A DNA stretch of 64,000 nt, from contig CANNCW010000003.1 in assembly GCA_947503345.1 (NCBI GenBank), positions 1 through 64,000 on the forward strand, given 5' to 3'. The position numbers were made by a program, and so were the translations under genes. How positions within the stretch are numbered: position 1 is the first letter of the stretch; the number at the start of each line of letters is the position of its first letter. The notes under the pieces are model-generated. The model saw only the letters and a list, made by a program, of their open reading frames with translations, did not search any database and had not been told where the DNA came from. The stretch is from an uncultured Kangiella sp. (GTDB taxonomy: Bacteria > Pseudomonadota > Gammaproteobacteria > Enterobacterales > Kangiellaceae). This document shows positions 1-10,350 of the stretch, one piece after another.

Positions 1-110
1 CTAAAAAGAAGGTAGCTAAGAAAAAGGCTCCTGCTAAAAAGAAGGTAGCTAAGAAAAAGGCTCCTGCTAAAAAGAAGGTAGCTAAGAAAAAGGCTCCTGC
101 TAAAAAGAAG
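1..110 (+). repeat. 33-bp in-frame tandem repeat coding KKVAKKKAPAK-type units
   Basis: Units at 1-33, 34-66 and 67-99 are identical at the nucleotide level, and a fourth is partial (100-110). The repeat is in frame and codes an 11-residue basic unit. Exact identity indicates recent unit expansion or homogenisation. More units probably lie upstream of the window edge. Confidence 0.95.
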
Positions 111-113
111 TAA
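1..113 (+). CDS. C-terminal tail of a Lys/Ala/Pro-rich, histone H1-like protein (5' end outside the window)
   Basis: Only the last 37 codons are present, ending in TAA at 111-113. They are almost entirely Lys, Ala, Val and Pro, in a repeating 11-residue pattern (AKKKVAKKKAP). Such tails occur on AlgP/histone H1-like proteins and some nucleoid proteins, where they bind DNA without sequence specificity. The globular part lies outside the window, so the family cannot be fixed. A strong hairpin terminator follows 14 bases after the stop. Confidence 0.75.
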   Translation, partial: KKKVAKKKAPAKKKVAKKKAPAKKKVAKKKAPAKKK

Positions 114-127
114 TACTTCTATATAAT

Positions 128-155
128 AAAAAACCCAGCCTAGGCTGGGTTTTTT
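128..155. terminator. Bidirectional intrinsic terminator
   Basis: The arms CCCAGCC (134-140) and GGCTGGG (143-149) are flanked by an A-run on the left and a T-run on the right. It can end the H1-like gene on the plus strand and the convergent rlmKL transcript on the minus strand. Confidence 0.85.
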
Positions 156-182
156 ATACTCTTAAGGAACTATTTATTGTAA

Positions 183-2348
183 TTAAATATGCTCTATAAG
201 CCATGCTCTATGGTGATTTCTGCTTTTTTGGAAGTCTATTGGCAAAGTCTTTGCCGTTATTTCAAAAACTTTAAATTTAGTCATTACATTTTCACTAAGA
301 ACAAATTTCTTAAAGTTATTTGAAAAGTAGAGTTTTCCAGTTTTATTTAATAGCCTCATGCTCAAAGCAATCAACTCTTCATGATCCGTTTGAATATCAA
401 AACTAGCCTCCATTCTCTTAGAATTTGAAAAAGTGGGAGGATCTAAGAAAATCAAATCATAGGTTTCTTCAATAGAATTATCTTTCAACCATTGCAGACA
501 ATCAGTTTGAATAAACTGATGTCCATAAACGTTAATATTGTTTAAAGCAAAATTTTTCATAGCCCAATTGATATAAGTCTTGGACATATCAACAGTAGTG
601 GTTTTCGCCCCGCCTTTTGCTGCATAGACACTAACCGAGCCCGTATAAGAAAACAAATTCAAGAATTTCTTTCCTTTCGACTGCCCCATTAGCATTTTTC
701 GAGTCTTACGATGATCTAAGAATAGTCCAGTATCTAAATAGCCATCCAGATTGACATAAAACTGTAAACCTTGCTCGTTGACCTTCTTATACTCCAAACT
801 ATCTTTTAACTTCTGATACTGTTGAGTGCCCTTTTGTCTTTGGCGCTGTTTTAAATGAATTTTCACCTCAGGGATCTGCAAAACACCAGAAGCAACTCTT
901 TTGATTTCATTTAAACGCTTAATGGTCACTTTTTCAGGAATTTCTTTTGGCGCTAAGTACTCTTGTATATGGACTTCATCTTCATAGACATCAACCGCCG
1001 CTGAATACTCTGGTAAATCAGCGTCATACAATCGATAGCAAGTCACATTGTTTTGTTTTAAGTAAGATTTATAACGCTGTAAATTCTTTTTAAAGCGATT
1101 CTTAAGCATATTTGCGCCATCGCTCAAGCCTTTTTCCCAATTCGGGTTCACCTTACTCGGATCAAAAGGCTCATAAGCGTTTTCAGGCATAATATCGAAT
1201 AAGTAAAGCTGGCAGTCTAAAGCACCATTTTTAAGCTTATAACGCTTATTTGAGCGCAAACCAATGGCTTTTGCGTACTCCACTTCAGTGGTGATCATGG
1301 CGGCATTCCAGTTTTGGAAGTTCGCTTTAAAGTAATCCCCTAATACGCGATAAATTTCAACAATGGTTTCAGGATTGCCTAAACGCTCACCATAAGGTGG
1401 GTTGGTGACAATCAGGCCATTTTCAGCTAACTGTAAATCAATTGGCTTCTTAATATCCTGTTCTTGAACATCAATAATATCGCTAAAACCTGCGCGATGG
1501 ATATTCTCTTGGGCTAGCTCCAAGCTTTTACGATGACGATCTGAACCAATAATTTTGCCAGTATAATTAAGCTTATTCTTACTCGCTTGGCGTTTAGTAA
1601 CCGCTAAAGTTTCTTGCCATAAGGCTTTATCATGCTGTTTCCAATTATGAAAACCAAAATGCGGATTTAACAAACCGGGTGCCATACCCACTGCCATCAT
1701 GGCAGCTTCAATTAACAGTGTTCCAGTACCACACATAGGATCATGGAAATCATAGCCTTGTTCTGCTAATTCTGGCCATTTAGCACGAATTAACATAGCT
1801 GCAGCTAAATTTTCTTTAATAGGCGCAGCACCACTTGAATCACGATAACCTCTTTGTTGCAAACTTCTGCCAGAGATATCCAAACCTACTTTTAATTCAC
1901 TGCCATTAACTAATACATGAATTCGATAGTCAGGATTATCTTTATCAATCTGCGGTCGGCTTTCGTACCGTTCTTGAAAGAAGTCCACAATCGCATCTTT
2001 GGCTTTTAAAGCACCGAACCCCGAATGGGTAATAAAGTTATTTTTACGACTGACGCAATCCACCACAAAAGAATGGTGACTATCAAAGTGCCAACCCCAT
2101 TCAACGCCATTAATCTTGTCATAAAACTGTTCTGTGCTTTCGGCTCTATCATGCAATAAAGTGAGATAAATTCGATTGGCTAATCGAGAGTGCAAACAAG
2201 CCTTATAAGCCACCGCCAAATCACCTTGAAAAGTGACATGAGTAGGATGTTCTTTAAGCTCAGTAGCCCCAATTTCTGTAAGCTCATCAATTAATAAGCC
2301 TTCAAGACCAGGCGGGCAAGATGCATAAAACTGATAATGTTCAGACAT
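183..2348 (-). CDS. rlmL: Bifunctional 23S rRNA methyltransferase RlmKL
   Basis: This 721-residue protein (E. coli RlmKL is 702) should methylate G2445 (m2G, N-terminal half) and G2069 (m7G, C-terminal half) of 23S rRNA. Visible are a THUMP-like N-terminus, a first methyltransferase domain with DPMCGTGT (203-210) and catalytic NPPYGERL (316-323), and a second Rossmann domain with LFSYTGS (about 565-571) and DPPTFSNS (636-643). I place the start at the ATG at 2348, giving MSEHYQFYASCP. The reading frame stays open for another 11 codons, but those run into pyrD. With this start the gene overlaps the pyrD stop by 8 bases, suggesting translational coupling. Confidence 0.93.
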   Translation of the reverse strand: MSEHYQFYASCPPGLEGLLIDELTEIGATELKEHPTHVTFQGDLAVAYKACLHSRLANRIYLTLLHDRAESTEQFYDKINGVEWGWHFDSHHSFVVDCVSRKNNFITHSGFGALKAKDAIVDFFQERYESRPQIDKDNPDYRIHVLVNGSELKVGLDISGRSLQQRGYRDSSGAAPIKENLAAAMLIRAKWPELAEQGYDFHDPMCGTGTLLIEAAMMAVGMAPGLLNPHFGFHNWKQHDKALWQETLAVTKRQASKNKLNYTGKIIGSDRHRKSLELAQENIHRAGFSDIIDVQEQDIKKPIDLQLAENGLIVTNPPYGERLGNPETIVEIYRVLGDYFKANFQNWNAAMITTEVEYAKAIGLRSNKRYKLKNGALDCQLYLFDIMPENAYEPFDPSKVNPNWEKGLSDGANMLKNRFKKNLQRYKSYLKQNNVTCYRLYDADLPEYSAAVDVYEDEVHIQEYLAPKEIPEKVTIKRLNEIKRVASGVLQIPEVKIHLKQRQRQKGTQQYQKLKDSLEYKKVNEQGLQFYVNLDGYLDTGLFLDHRKTRKMLMGQSKGKKFLNLFSYTGSVSVYAAKGGAKTTTVDMSKTYINWAMKNFALNNINVYGHQFIQTDCLQWLKDNSIEETYDLIFLDPPTFSNSKRMEASFDIQTDHEELIALSMRLLNKTGKLYFSNNFKKFVLSENVMTKFKVFEITAKTLPIDFQKSRNHHRAWLIEHI

Positions 2349-3378
2349 TAGAAGACTCTTTAATCGCTTTAGCTGCCGCATGGATCAATTTCGGCCCATG
2401 ATAAATAAAACCTGAATAAATTTGTACAAGAGCGGCGCCAGCATTGATTTTATCCACTGCAGATTGAGCATCAGTGATGCCACCAACACCAATCACAGGG
2501 ATTTTATTATCCATAGCTTGTACCAACTGCTTAATCACTTGCGTTGATTTGTCGACTAACGGCTTTCCACTTAAACCACCCGCTTCACTGGCAAATTTCA
2601 TTCCTTCAACTTTTGAGCGGTCCAATGTAGTATTGGTAGCAATGATTGAGTCCAATTCAAACTCAACAAAGGTTTTACCAAGCTCTTCAATATCGCTAGC
2701 CTCTAAATCCGGTGCAATTTTTATGGAAAGCGGTTTATAAAAGCCATGCGCTTGTTGCAGTTGAGCTTGTTTGTTTTTTAGCGCTTCGAGTAAGGATTTT
2801 AAATTTTCTGAAAACTGTAAGTCACGTAAACCTGGTGTATTGGGAGAAGATATATTCACCACCATATAATCGGCGCGTTGGTAAATCTTTTCCATACCCA
2901 TCAAATAGTCATCAACCGCATTTTCAACAGGGGTATCAAAATTCTTACCGATATTAATACCTAAAATGCCCTTTTGCTTTTGACCGAATTGAATATCTCG
3001 AACATTTTCTAATAATTGATCAACACCCTCATTGTTAAAACCCATACGATTAACAATGGCTTCAGCTTCTTTGATTCGGAATAATCTTGGCTTTGGATTG
3101 CCCTCTTGAGGACGTGGCGTAACAGTACCCACTTCGATAAAGCCAAATCCAAACTGACTCAAGGCATCCACATATTGGCCATTTTTGTCTAAACCAGCAG
3201 CTAGTCCAACACGATTTGGAAATTGTATCCCCATCACTTCAATTGGGTCATCAATCATAGGTTGTGACATTAACCCAGAAAGTTTGAGCTTATGCATAGC
3301 GTTTAAACTGTTAAGTGACAAATGGTGTGACTGTTCACCGTCGAGCATAAACAAAATGCTTCTAAGCAGAGAATACAT
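2341..3378 (-). CDS. pyrD: Dihydroorotate dehydrogenase (quinone), class 2
   Basis: This 345-residue enzyme catalyses the fourth step of UMP synthesis, oxidising dihydroorotate to orotate and passing electrons through FMN to membrane quinone. The amphipathic N-terminal helix typical of class 2 enzymes (residues 1-35) is present. Also visible are the FMN-site segment AGLDKNG (61-67), the NISSPNTPGLR motif with the catalytic serine (175-185), and the C-terminal phosphate-binding GVGGI and QIYSGF segments. It lies downstream of topA on the same strand and its stop overlaps the rlmKL start. Confidence 0.95.
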   Translation of the reverse strand: MYSLLRSILFMLDGEQSHHLSLNSLNAMHKLKLSGLMSQPMIDDPIEVMGIQFPNRVGLAAGLDKNGQYVDALSQFGFGFIEVGTVTPRPQEGNPKPRLFRIKEAEAIVNRMGFNNEGVDQLLENVRDIQFGQKQKGILGINIGKNFDTPVENAVDDYLMGMEKIYQRADYMVVNISSPNTPGLRDLQFSENLKSLLEALKNKQAQLQQAHGFYKPLSIKIAPDLEASDIEELGKTFVEFELDSIIATNTTLDRSKVEGMKFASEAGGLSGKPLVDKSTQVIKQLVQAMDNKIPVIGVGGITDAQSAVDKINAGAALVQIYSGFIYHGPKLIHAAAKAIKESSNV

Positions 3379-3418
3379 AGCGATTCCTTGAATAAATCGT
3401 GATTAATTTTGGCGATAT

Positions 3419-3444
3419 AAAAAAGGCCAGTGTTGAAACTGGCC
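3419..3444 (-). terminator. Intrinsic terminator after topA
   Basis: Arms GGCCAGT (3425-3431) and ACTGGCC (3438-3444) enclose a 6-base loop. Six A bases at 3419-3424 read as a U-run in the minus direction. It would end the topA message before pyrD. Confidence 0.8.
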
Positions 3445-3472
3445 CTATTTTACTGACTTTTAAGCAAATGTG

Positions 3473-6178
3473 TTATTTTTTTGCTTTAGTAGTTTTCTTC
3501 TTGGTTGTCTTCTTTGCCGTTTTCTTTTTTGTAGCCTTCTGTTTAACAGGCGTTCTTTCCACCCATTTGCCATCTTCATAGAAAGCTGTCCAGCCAGAAA
3601 CTTTGCCATCTTTATCTACACCAGCAACATACTGCTCAGCAGATTTACGGCTGTACTTTACGATTACCGCATTGCCTGCAGGATCTTTTTCTGGAGCTTC
3701 AGCTAAGAATTTATACTTTGGATCAAGCTTATCTTTAACCGTTAACAACTCTGTAACTTCAGGAGCACGCGTTTCACGATTACGCGGGAATTTACTCGCC
3801 GCTAAGAAAATACCAGCGGCACCATCACGCAACACATAATGATCATCAACTTTCTGACACTGTAAATCAGGCATTGGAATCGGATCAGCTTTTGGGGGCG
3901 CGGGTTGACCATTTGCCAATAACTTACGCGTGTTTTTACAATCTTCGCTCATACAACCAAAATACTTACCGAACCGACCAGTTTTAAGCTGCATCTCATC
4001 GCCACACTTATCACAATCTAAAACAGGCCCATCATAACCTTTGATTTTGTATTCGCCCTTTTCAACCTCATACCCTTCACAGTCAGGGTTATTACCGCAA
4101 ATATAAAGCTTAGTCTGCTCATCCAACAAATAATCTTCCATTGCCGATTCGCAAATCTTACAACGCTTAATATCGACTAGGTGTAATGCTTCTTCTTCTT
4201 CGTTAGCTGCAACAAAGTCATCACCCGGCATAAGGTTTTTTGTGTTTTTACAACGCTCTTTTGGTGGTAATGAATAACCAGTACAGCCTAAGAAAACCCC
4301 AGTGCTAGCGTTACGAATAGCAAAGCTATGACTATGACATAAATCGCATTCCAACTCGGTTTCTACCGCATTGTTACGTCGCATACCGCCGTCAGATTCT
4401 TCTTCGTCAGCCTTTTTAAGTTGTTTCGAGAAACTTTCATAGAATTCATCTAGCGTGATTTTCCAATCTTTATTGCCATTGGCGATTTCATCTAAACGTT
4501 CTTCCATTGTCGCGGTAAAAGAAAAATCAAGTAAATCACTAAAGCTTTCTACCAAACGGTCTGTAACAATTTCACCCATCTTTTGCGCATGAAAACGCTT
4601 TTTCTCAAGCTTTACATAGCCGCGATCTTGAATGGTCGAAATAATCGATGCATAAGTCGATGGTCGGCCAATACCTCTTTTTTCAAGTTCTTTTACTAAA
4701 GCAGCCTCAGAAAATCTTGCCGGTGGCTTAGTAAAATGTTGTTTTGGATCGAGTCCTTCAAGATTCAGTAACTCACCTTCTTTAACGCTTGGCAACTCTT
4801 CATCATCTTTGGAGCGACTTTGCATCGGAAGAACCTTAGTCCAACCATCAAAACGCATCACACGACCTTTGGCTTTCAACTGATAATCAGAAGCTTCTAC
4901 CAATAAATTAGTTACATCAAACTCAGCAGGTAGCATCTGACAGGCAACAAATTGACGCCAAATTAAATCATAAAGACGCTCAGCATCTTTTTCCATATTG
5001 ACTAAATGACCCACTTTTTTAGTCACATCAGAAGGACGAATCGCTTCGTGCGCCTCTTGTGCTCCTTCTTTGCTTGAGTAACTCATGGCTTCTTTTGGCA
5101 AATAATTTTTACCATAATTGCCTTCAATAAAATCACGGCATTGGGCTACTGCATCAGCGCTTAGATTAGTAGAGTCGGTACGCATATAAGTAATATAGCC
5201 CGCTTCATACAAGCGTTGTGCCATCATCATAGTACGTTTTACGCCATAACCTAAACGAGTACTCGCGGCTTGTTGTAAAGTCGAAGTAATAAAAGGTTTG
5301 GGGGCTTTTGATTTTTGTGGCTTACTTTCAATCGAGCTAACTTTAAAGTCTGATTGCTTTAAGGTTTCTACCGCTTTTAAAGTATCTTTTTCATTGGTTG
5401 GTTTAAAAGATTTACCATTATGTTTAGCAACGTTTAAACGTAATTTATCACCAGAGCTGCTAGTGGTATCCGCATGTAGATCCCAATATTCATCTGGAAT
5501 AAAGGCGCGAATTTGGCGCTCTCTTTCTACCAACAATCGAACTGCAACTGACTGTACACGACCCGCCGATAAACCACGTGAAATCTTACGCCATAATAGT
5601 GGCGACACCATAAAACCAACAACGCGATCTAAGAATCGACGAGTTTGTTGTGCATTCACATAATGCATGTCTAAATCGGCTGGCTCTGAAAAAGCTTCTT
5701 GAATGGCTTTCTTAGTAATTTCGTTAAACACTACACGACGATAACGCGAATCATCACCACCTAACAACTCTCTCAAGTGCCAAGCTATCGCCTCTCCTTC
5801 TCTATCCAAATCCGTCGCGAGGTAGATCATGTCAGCTTTTTCGGCTAACTTTTTCAATTCGTTAAGAACTTTTTCTTTACCAGGAAGGACTTCATAACGA
5901 GCCTCCCAACCTTCTTCAGGATTAATACCCATGCGTTCTATCAAAGCTTTCTTTTCTCGTATAGCTTTTTGACGAACCTTTTCTTCGGGTGCTAATTTGC
6001 GAGTAATGGCTGCTTTACGTGCTCTTTCCTTTGCACTTACGGGCTCTTTTTTACTTGCGCCAGAAGGTAAATCTCGGATGTGGCCCACACTCGATTTAAC
6101 AACAAAATCATTACCCAAATATTTATTTATGGTTTTCGCCTTGGCTGGCGACTCCACAATTACTAATGCTTTTCCCAT
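3473..6178 (-). CDS. topA: DNA topoisomerase I (type IA)
   Basis: The 901-residue enzyme relaxes negative supercoils through a 5'-phosphotyrosine intermediate. The TOPRIM domain has DLDREGE (123-129), and the active-site tyrosine is in YITYMRTDS (Tyr331). The C-terminal third carries three four-cysteine zinc modules beginning CDLCHS, CKICES and CDKCGD. After a final topoisomerase-C region the protein ends in a tail of about 25 residues that is nearly all Lys and Thr, resembling the lysine repeats found elsewhere in this window. That tail probably adds DNA affinity. The ATG at 6178 begins the canonical [17 protein letters not shown]. Confidence 0.97.
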   Translation of the reverse strand: MGKALVIVESPAKAKTINKYLGNDFVVKSSVGHIRDLPSGASKKEPVSAKERARKAAITRKLAPEEKVRQKAIREKKALIERMGINPEEGWEARYEVLPGKEKVLNELKKLAEKADMIYLATDLDREGEAIAWHLRELLGGDDSRYRRVVFNEITKKAIQEAFSEPADLDMHYVNAQQTRRFLDRVVGFMVSPLLWRKISRGLSAGRVQSVAVRLLVERERQIRAFIPDEYWDLHADTTSSSGDKLRLNVAKHNGKSFKPTNEKDTLKAVETLKQSDFKVSSIESKPQKSKAPKPFITSTLQQAASTRLGYGVKRTMMMAQRLYEAGYITYMRTDSTNLSADAVAQCRDFIEGNYGKNYLPKEAMSYSSKEGAQEAHEAIRPSDVTKKVGHLVNMEKDAERLYDLIWRQFVACQMLPAEFDVTNLLVEASDYQLKAKGRVMRFDGWTKVLPMQSRSKDDEELPSVKEGELLNLEGLDPKQHFTKPPARFSEAALVKELEKRGIGRPSTYASIISTIQDRGYVKLEKKRFHAQKMGEIVTDRLVESFSDLLDFSFTATMEERLDEIANGNKDWKITLDEFYESFSKQLKKADEEESDGGMRRNNAVETELECDLCHSHSFAIRNASTGVFLGCTGYSLPPKERCKNTKNLMPGDDFVAANEEEEALHLVDIKRCKICESAMEDYLLDEQTKLYICGNNPDCEGYEVEKGEYKIKGYDGPVLDCDKCGDEMQLKTGRFGKYFGCMSEDCKNTRKLLANGQPAPPKADPIPMPDLQCQKVDDHYVLRDGAAGIFLAASKFPRNRETRAPEVTELLTVKDKLDPKYKFLAEAPEKDPAGNAVIVKYSRKSAEQYVAGVDKDGKVSGWTAFYEDGKWVERTPVKQKATKKKTAKKTTKKKTTKAKK

Positions 6179-6232
6179 AAAGAATTCTTTTTAATGCCTT
6201 GATTTAAAACGTTTTATTATGAATTTTAGATT

Positions 6233-6268
6233 CAAAAAAACAGAGCTAGAAAGGTCTATGACTCTGTT
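6233..6268 (-). terminator. Hairpin terminator between ybbP and topA
   Basis: The outer arms ACAGAG (6240-6245) and CTCTGT (6262-6267), with inner TAGA/TCTA pairing, form a stem followed in the minus direction by a T-run (A6 at 6235-6240). It is the better candidate terminator for the ybbA-ybbP message. Confidence 0.6.
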
Positions 6269-6341
6269 GTTCCTTTTTTATTAATAGCAATCAATACTAG
6301 TCGCTGTCTAGCTTTTTTCTGTTTTTTTTAAATTTTAGTCT

Positions 6342-6364
6342 TACCTCTCTAGTAAAGAGAGGTA
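6342..6364. other. Perfect 9-bp stem-loop just after the ybbP stop
   Basis: TACCTCTCT (6342-6350) and AGAGAGGTA (6356-6364) pair around a 5-base loop, 6 bases past the ybbP stop codon. There is no U-run on either side, so it may be a 3'-end stabiliser rather than a terminator. Confidence 0.5.
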
Positions 6365-6370
6365 TCGTAT

Positions 6371-8869
6371 TTAGGATTGTCTGAGGACCTGATAAGCGGG
6401 TTGCCTTAGTATCGACTTAATGCCAAACCAACCAACGAGACTAATAAATATTGCGGCTAGTAATGGCACCAATAGCCAAAATATAAAGTGAGGTTTTGCG
6501 GTTAGATCTAGTACATTAATGTAAAGCGCTGAGACCAGCATTTCGCTACAAACCACTGCAAGCAATCCTGAGAAAACTCCAAGCAAGGCCAACTCAGCAA
6601 TAAGACCTGAACGAATGAAAGGGCTTTGCGCACCCAAAGTCTTTAATAAAGTTGCCGATAACACTCTTTCTTCACGATTAGCCTGAAGCACCGCATATAA
6701 CACTGCAATACCCGCCAATAGAACAAACAGCATAATAAACTCAACCGCAAGGGTTACTTGATCTAAAATCTTTTGTACCTGAGCCATTATCTTATCCAAC
6801 TCGATGATAGTCACCGTTGGCATCTGCGACAATATTTCATTCAGGATAGTTTTTTGCTCGGTGCTGATATTAAAACTAGTTATATAGCTCGCTGGAAAAT
6901 TCTTTAACCCTTGTGGTTCAAAAATTACAAAGAAATTCGGTTGAAATGAGTCCCATTGAATTTCGCGTACATTGGTAATTTGTCCTTCAATCGTTAGTCC
7001 ACCTATATCAAAAGAAACTTTATCTCCAATTTTTACTTTCATCATTTCTTGAATTTCAGTAGAAATTGATATCTTTACCGCTTCAGGATCAAATCCTTCA
7101 TCAGTTTGATTCCACCACTCACCTTCTACCAAACTATTGACCGAAGGCAAATCTTCCATCCAAGTCAAATTCAATTCGCGTCTTAAAGCACGAGCTTCGC
7201 GATACTCTTCTTTTGATAAAACTTCAGATGCTAGCTCGCCATTTAAGTGAGTCACGCGACCTCGCACCATGGGATATATGCCACTAGTTTCAACTTTATT
7301 TTGCGCTAAGATGCCGTCCAAAGTTTCAACTTCATATTCTTGAACGTTAATTAAAAAGTGATTGGGTGCATTTTCTGGCATTTGATTTTGCCACTCAGTT
7401 AATAACTCCGTGCGAATCAAATAAGTTGAAAGCATGATCATAAAAGCTAAACCAAAAGCAGTAATCTGACTAATGGTATAAGCTGGATAGCGCTTTAATT
7501 GACCTAAACCAAAGCGAACTGAAGTAGGACTACGCTTTCCTAACCAAACGCCTATCTTAAAAATAAACCAAGCGAACAATCGGATAACCAAAAAGGCTAT
7601 GATTGAAACCACCAGCAATATTGCCACCAATAACACTGAGCCACTCTGCCACCACATTAATAAGGCCATAGAACCAATGGCCAATAAATAAATAATCCAA
7701 CCTGAAACAGCTAGTGGAACAATTTCTTTACGAAGAACCCGAAGCGGAGGAACCTTAGCGATTTGAAAAAAAGATGGTAAAGCAAATCCGAGCAACACCA
7801 CCAAACCTGAAATAGCTGCGACTAATACAGGAACTGAACTAATGGGCACCATAGGGTTTGGTAGCATATGGGCAAATTTAATAATAATAGCTTGTTGTAT
7901 TCCTAAGCCAATCAAAGCTCCAAGTGCTACACCAATTAAACCAATCAATGCCAGTTGCCATAAATAAAGCTGATGAACTTGGCTGACTTTCATCCCCAGG
8001 CAACGATAAATTGCCGCGTAATCAAAATGACGTCGACTGAACCTACCTGCGGCAACCGCAATCGCAACACCCGCTAAAATAACAGACACTAGGCTCGCTA
8101 ATCGCAAGAATGATTCGGCACGATTGAGCGACGCTTGTAAAGCAGGCGTGCCTTCTTTGCCGCCAGTAATTCGCTGTGTTTCGTTTAAGCTTGGTTTTAG
8201 CCATTGAATGTAACTATCACGAATGGTGATATCACCCGCCAGTAAAAATTGATTCGAAATACGGCTACCAGGACCTAATATTTCTGCTGCAGCTAAATCA
8301 TCACTATTGATAATAACGCCAGGGGCCACATTAAAAACTTCGCTCGCTTGTCCTGGACCGGAAACCACCACACCTGTAATCAAAAGTTGGCTATTCCCAA
8401 AATCAACTTTATCTCCCACCTTTGCGTCAAGCAAACTCAAGACTCGTGGTTCGACCCATAACTCACCTGTGCTTGGCTTGCCTTGAATTTTTTCACCCGC
8501 TTGAAACGGCGCTTGTGAAATCTCCACTTCACCTTTCAATGGATATTTGTCTTCCACTACTCGAACTGAAACCAACTGGAATTTATCGCCTTTAGCCAAA
8601 ACGGTACTAACACTTTTGCCCAAAGCGGTTTGCAAATTGCGCTTGTGAGCTTCATCAAGCCATTCCTGAGGGATTTCTCGTGGTGAGCTGATGACGTAGT
8701 CAGCTCCAAGAAATTCGCTCGCCTGCTCGCCCATAGCGCGCTGAATGCGATCTGTGATTACACCTATTGCAGTCATGGCGGCAACTGCCACAATTAAAGC
8801 AAAAAATAAAACTTTAACTTCACCTGCTTGCCAATCACGACGGAAATTTCGCAATGCCATTGAAAACAT
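6371..8869 (-). CDS. ybbP: FtsX-family ABC transporter permease, YbbP-like
   Basis: This 832-residue inner-membrane protein is close in length to E. coli YbbP (804). It has the MacB/LolC-type layout: an N-terminal helix (about 20-40), a large periplasmic domain, FtsX-type helices around 255-380, more helices at about 385-490, a second periplasmic domain, and a final helical bundle from about 710. The start ATG overlaps the ybbA stop by one base (TAATG), so the two are translationally coupled. The substrate of YbbAP complexes is not established; a role in moving lipids or hydrophobic compounds out of the inner membrane is inferred from relatives. The divergent neighbourhood with tesA matches E. 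coli. Confidence 0.9.
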   Translation of the reverse strand: MFSMALRNFRRDWQAGEVKVLFFALIVAVAAMTAIGVITDRIQRAMGEQASEFLGADYVISSPREIPQEWLDEAHKRNLQTALGKSVSTVLAKGDKFQLVSVRVVEDKYPLKGEVEISQAPFQAGEKIQGKPSTGELWVEPRVLSLLDAKVGDKVDFGNSQLLITGVVVSGPGQASEVFNVAPGVIINSDDLAAAEILGPGSRISNQFLLAGDITIRDSYIQWLKPSLNETQRITGGKEGTPALQASLNRAESFLRLASLVSVILAGVAIAVAAGRFSRRHFDYAAIYRCLGMKVSQVHQLYLWQLALIGLIGVALGALIGLGIQQAIIIKFAHMLPNPMVPISSVPVLVAAISGLVVLLGFALPSFFQIAKVPPLRVLRKEIVPLAVSGWIIYLLAIGSMALLMWWQSGSVLLVAILLVVSIIAFLVIRLFAWFIFKIGVWLGKRSPTSVRFGLGQLKRYPAYTISQITAFGLAFMIMLSTYLIRTELLTEWQNQMPENAPNHFLINVQEYEVETLDGILAQNKVETSGIYPMVRGRVTHLNGELASEVLSKEEYREARALRRELNLTWMEDLPSVNSLVEGEWWNQTDEGFDPEAVKISISTEIQEMMKVKIGDKVSFDIGGLTIEGQITNVREIQWDSFQPNFFVIFEPQGLKNFPASYITSFNISTEQKTILNEILSQMPTVTIIELDKIMAQVQKILDQVTLAVEFIMLFVLLAGIAVLYAVLQANREERVLSATLLKTLGAQSPFIRSGLIAELALLGVFSGLLAVVCSEMLVSALYINVLDLTAKPHFIFWLLVPLLAAIFISLVGWFGIKSILRQPAYQVLRQS

Positions 8870-9582
8870 TAGGAATGCCCCTCAAGTTCAGAGCTTAATG
8901 ATTCAGTTGAATTGTTAGCACTATCACCCACTAATTTACCAGCTTCTAAGCGCAGTTGTCTCTGGCAACGATCAGCTAATTCTTGGTCATGAGTCACCAG
9001 CACCAAAGTTGTGCCAAACTGTTGATTTAATTCAAATAATAACTCAACTATCTTTTGACCATTGGCACTATCTAGATTCCCTGTTGGCTCGTCTGCAAAT
9101 AAAATTTTCGGTTCTGAAGCAAAAGCTCTCGCAATGGCAACACGTTGCTGCTCCCCCCCTGATAATTGGTTAGGATAATGCGTGACCCGCTCGCTCAATC
9201 CAACCTTCTCTAAAATTGCTAAAGCATCTTTTCTTGGTGATTTGCCACCTTTTAACTCAATCGGAAGCATCACATTTTCCAAAGCAGTTAAACCCGGCAA
9301 CAAGTGAAATGATTGGAAAATAAAACCCACATATTGGGCTCGAGCTTGTGCTCTTTGATCTTCATCTAACTGATGAAATTTATTGCCAGCTAGTACAACC
9401 TCACCGCTCGATGGCACATCAAGACCTGCCAATAAAGACAACAAAGTCGACTTACCAGATCCTGAAGCACCGATAACCGCAACAGTATCACCTTCATCTA
9501 TGGTTAAGCTTACCTGAGATAAAATAGTTAAATCTTGTTCTTGTGAATCTACGACTTTAGTTAATTTGGAAGTTGTTAGCAT
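8869..9582 (-). CDS. ybbA: ABC transporter ATP-binding protein, YbbA/LolD-like
   Basis: This 237-residue ATPase of the MacB/LolD class has Walker [10 protein letters not shown] (about 38-46), Q-loop [11 protein letters not shown], signature LSGGEQQR and Walker [13 protein letters not shown]. It is followed directly by the cognate FtsX-type permease. The short C-terminal extension rich in Ser and Asn is unremarkable. It should form the motor dimer of a mechanotransmission-type exporter. Confidence 0.92.
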   Translation of the reverse strand: MLTTSKLTKVVDSQEQDLTILSQVSLTIDEGDTVAVIGASGSGKSTLLSLLAGLDVPSSGEVVLAGNKFHQLDEDQRAQARAQYVGFIFQSFHLLPGLTALENVMLPIELKGGKSPRKDALAILEKVGLSERVTHYPNQLSGGEQQRVAIARAFASEPKILFADEPTGNLDSANGQKIVELLFELNQQFGTTLVLVTHDQELADRCQRQLRLEAGKLVGDSANNSTESLSSELEGHS

Positions 9583-9726
9583 ATTAGGTTTGTACTTTTA
9601 ATAGGATTTTCATAGGATAACGCAAGTTACTTTAGATTAAAAAACTTGATGTGAAATAAATGTTACTTTTCATGTCTATATCATAAACTTTTTACATAAA
9701 AAAACATTAACCGTATCAAAAAGACT

Positions 9727-10332
9727 ATGAGCTGGATAAAAACGGTCCCTTTTAAACAAGCCACCGGCAAATTAAAAAAAATTTACCAACGTGTGGTTGG
9801 CCCTAATGGCAATTTGGACAATATACTTGAAGTCCATAGCTTACGCCCCCACTCTTTAGAAGGGCATATGCAAATTTATAAAAATGTTTTGCATCATAGT
9901 GGTAACAGCTTTGATAAATGGTTTTTAGAAACCGTAGGTGTTTATGTAAGCCAATTAAATAATTGTGATTATTGCTATCAGCACCACTTTTCAGGACTGG
10001 CTCGTTTAATCGCGAACCCAGAACGCTCAAACGCGATAAAAAATGCTCTTAAGGCAGAATGTTTCGCTAATGTATTTACTAAAAAAGAGACAGCCTTGTT
10101 AATTTACAGTAAAAATTTAACCTTAAGCCCTAGTACCATTTCTGAAATTCAAATTAACACTTTAAAATCGCATGGTATCAATGATGGTGAAATTTTAGAA
10201 ATAAACCAAGTGGCAAGCTACTTTGCTTATGCCAACCGAACCGTTTTAGGGTTAGGCGTTAACACCGAAGGTGATATATTAGGTTTATCACCCAATGACA
10301 ATGATGACCCAGATAACTGGTCACATAATTAA
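9727..10332 (+). CDS. Carboxymuconolactone decarboxylase/AhpD-like peroxidase-related protein
   Basis: The 201-residue protein has the all-helical AhpD/CMD pattern with a redox CxxC followed by His (NNCDYCYQHH, about residues 78-87). This is the proton-relay and disulfide centre of the uncharacterised peroxidase-related subfamily. No signal peptide is seen, so it is probably cytoplasmic. The hydroperoxide or other substrate cannot be named. It is inserted between the divergent ybbA and tesA genes and ends 18 bases before the tesA start, so it may share a transcript with tesA. Confidence 0.75.
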   Translation: MSWIKTVPFKQATGKLKKIYQRVVGPNGNLDNILEVHSLRPHSLEGHMQIYKNVLHHSGNSFDKWFLETVGVYVSQLNNCDYCYQHHFSGLARLIANPERSNAIKNALKAECFANVFTKKETALLIYSKNLTLSPSTISEIQINTLKSHGINDGEILEINQVASYFAYANRTVLGLGVNTEGDILGLSPNDNDDPDNWSHN

Positions 10333-10350
10333 AAGTTGATACGTAAATCT

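Noticed and set aside
1..110. Tandem repeats that could suggest a CRISPR array
   Set aside because: Units are contiguous without spacers and code in frame for a lysine-rich tail.
5298..5663. 121-codon frame opposite topA
   Set aside because: It is a shadow of the conserved TopA catalytic region; nothing protein-like in it.
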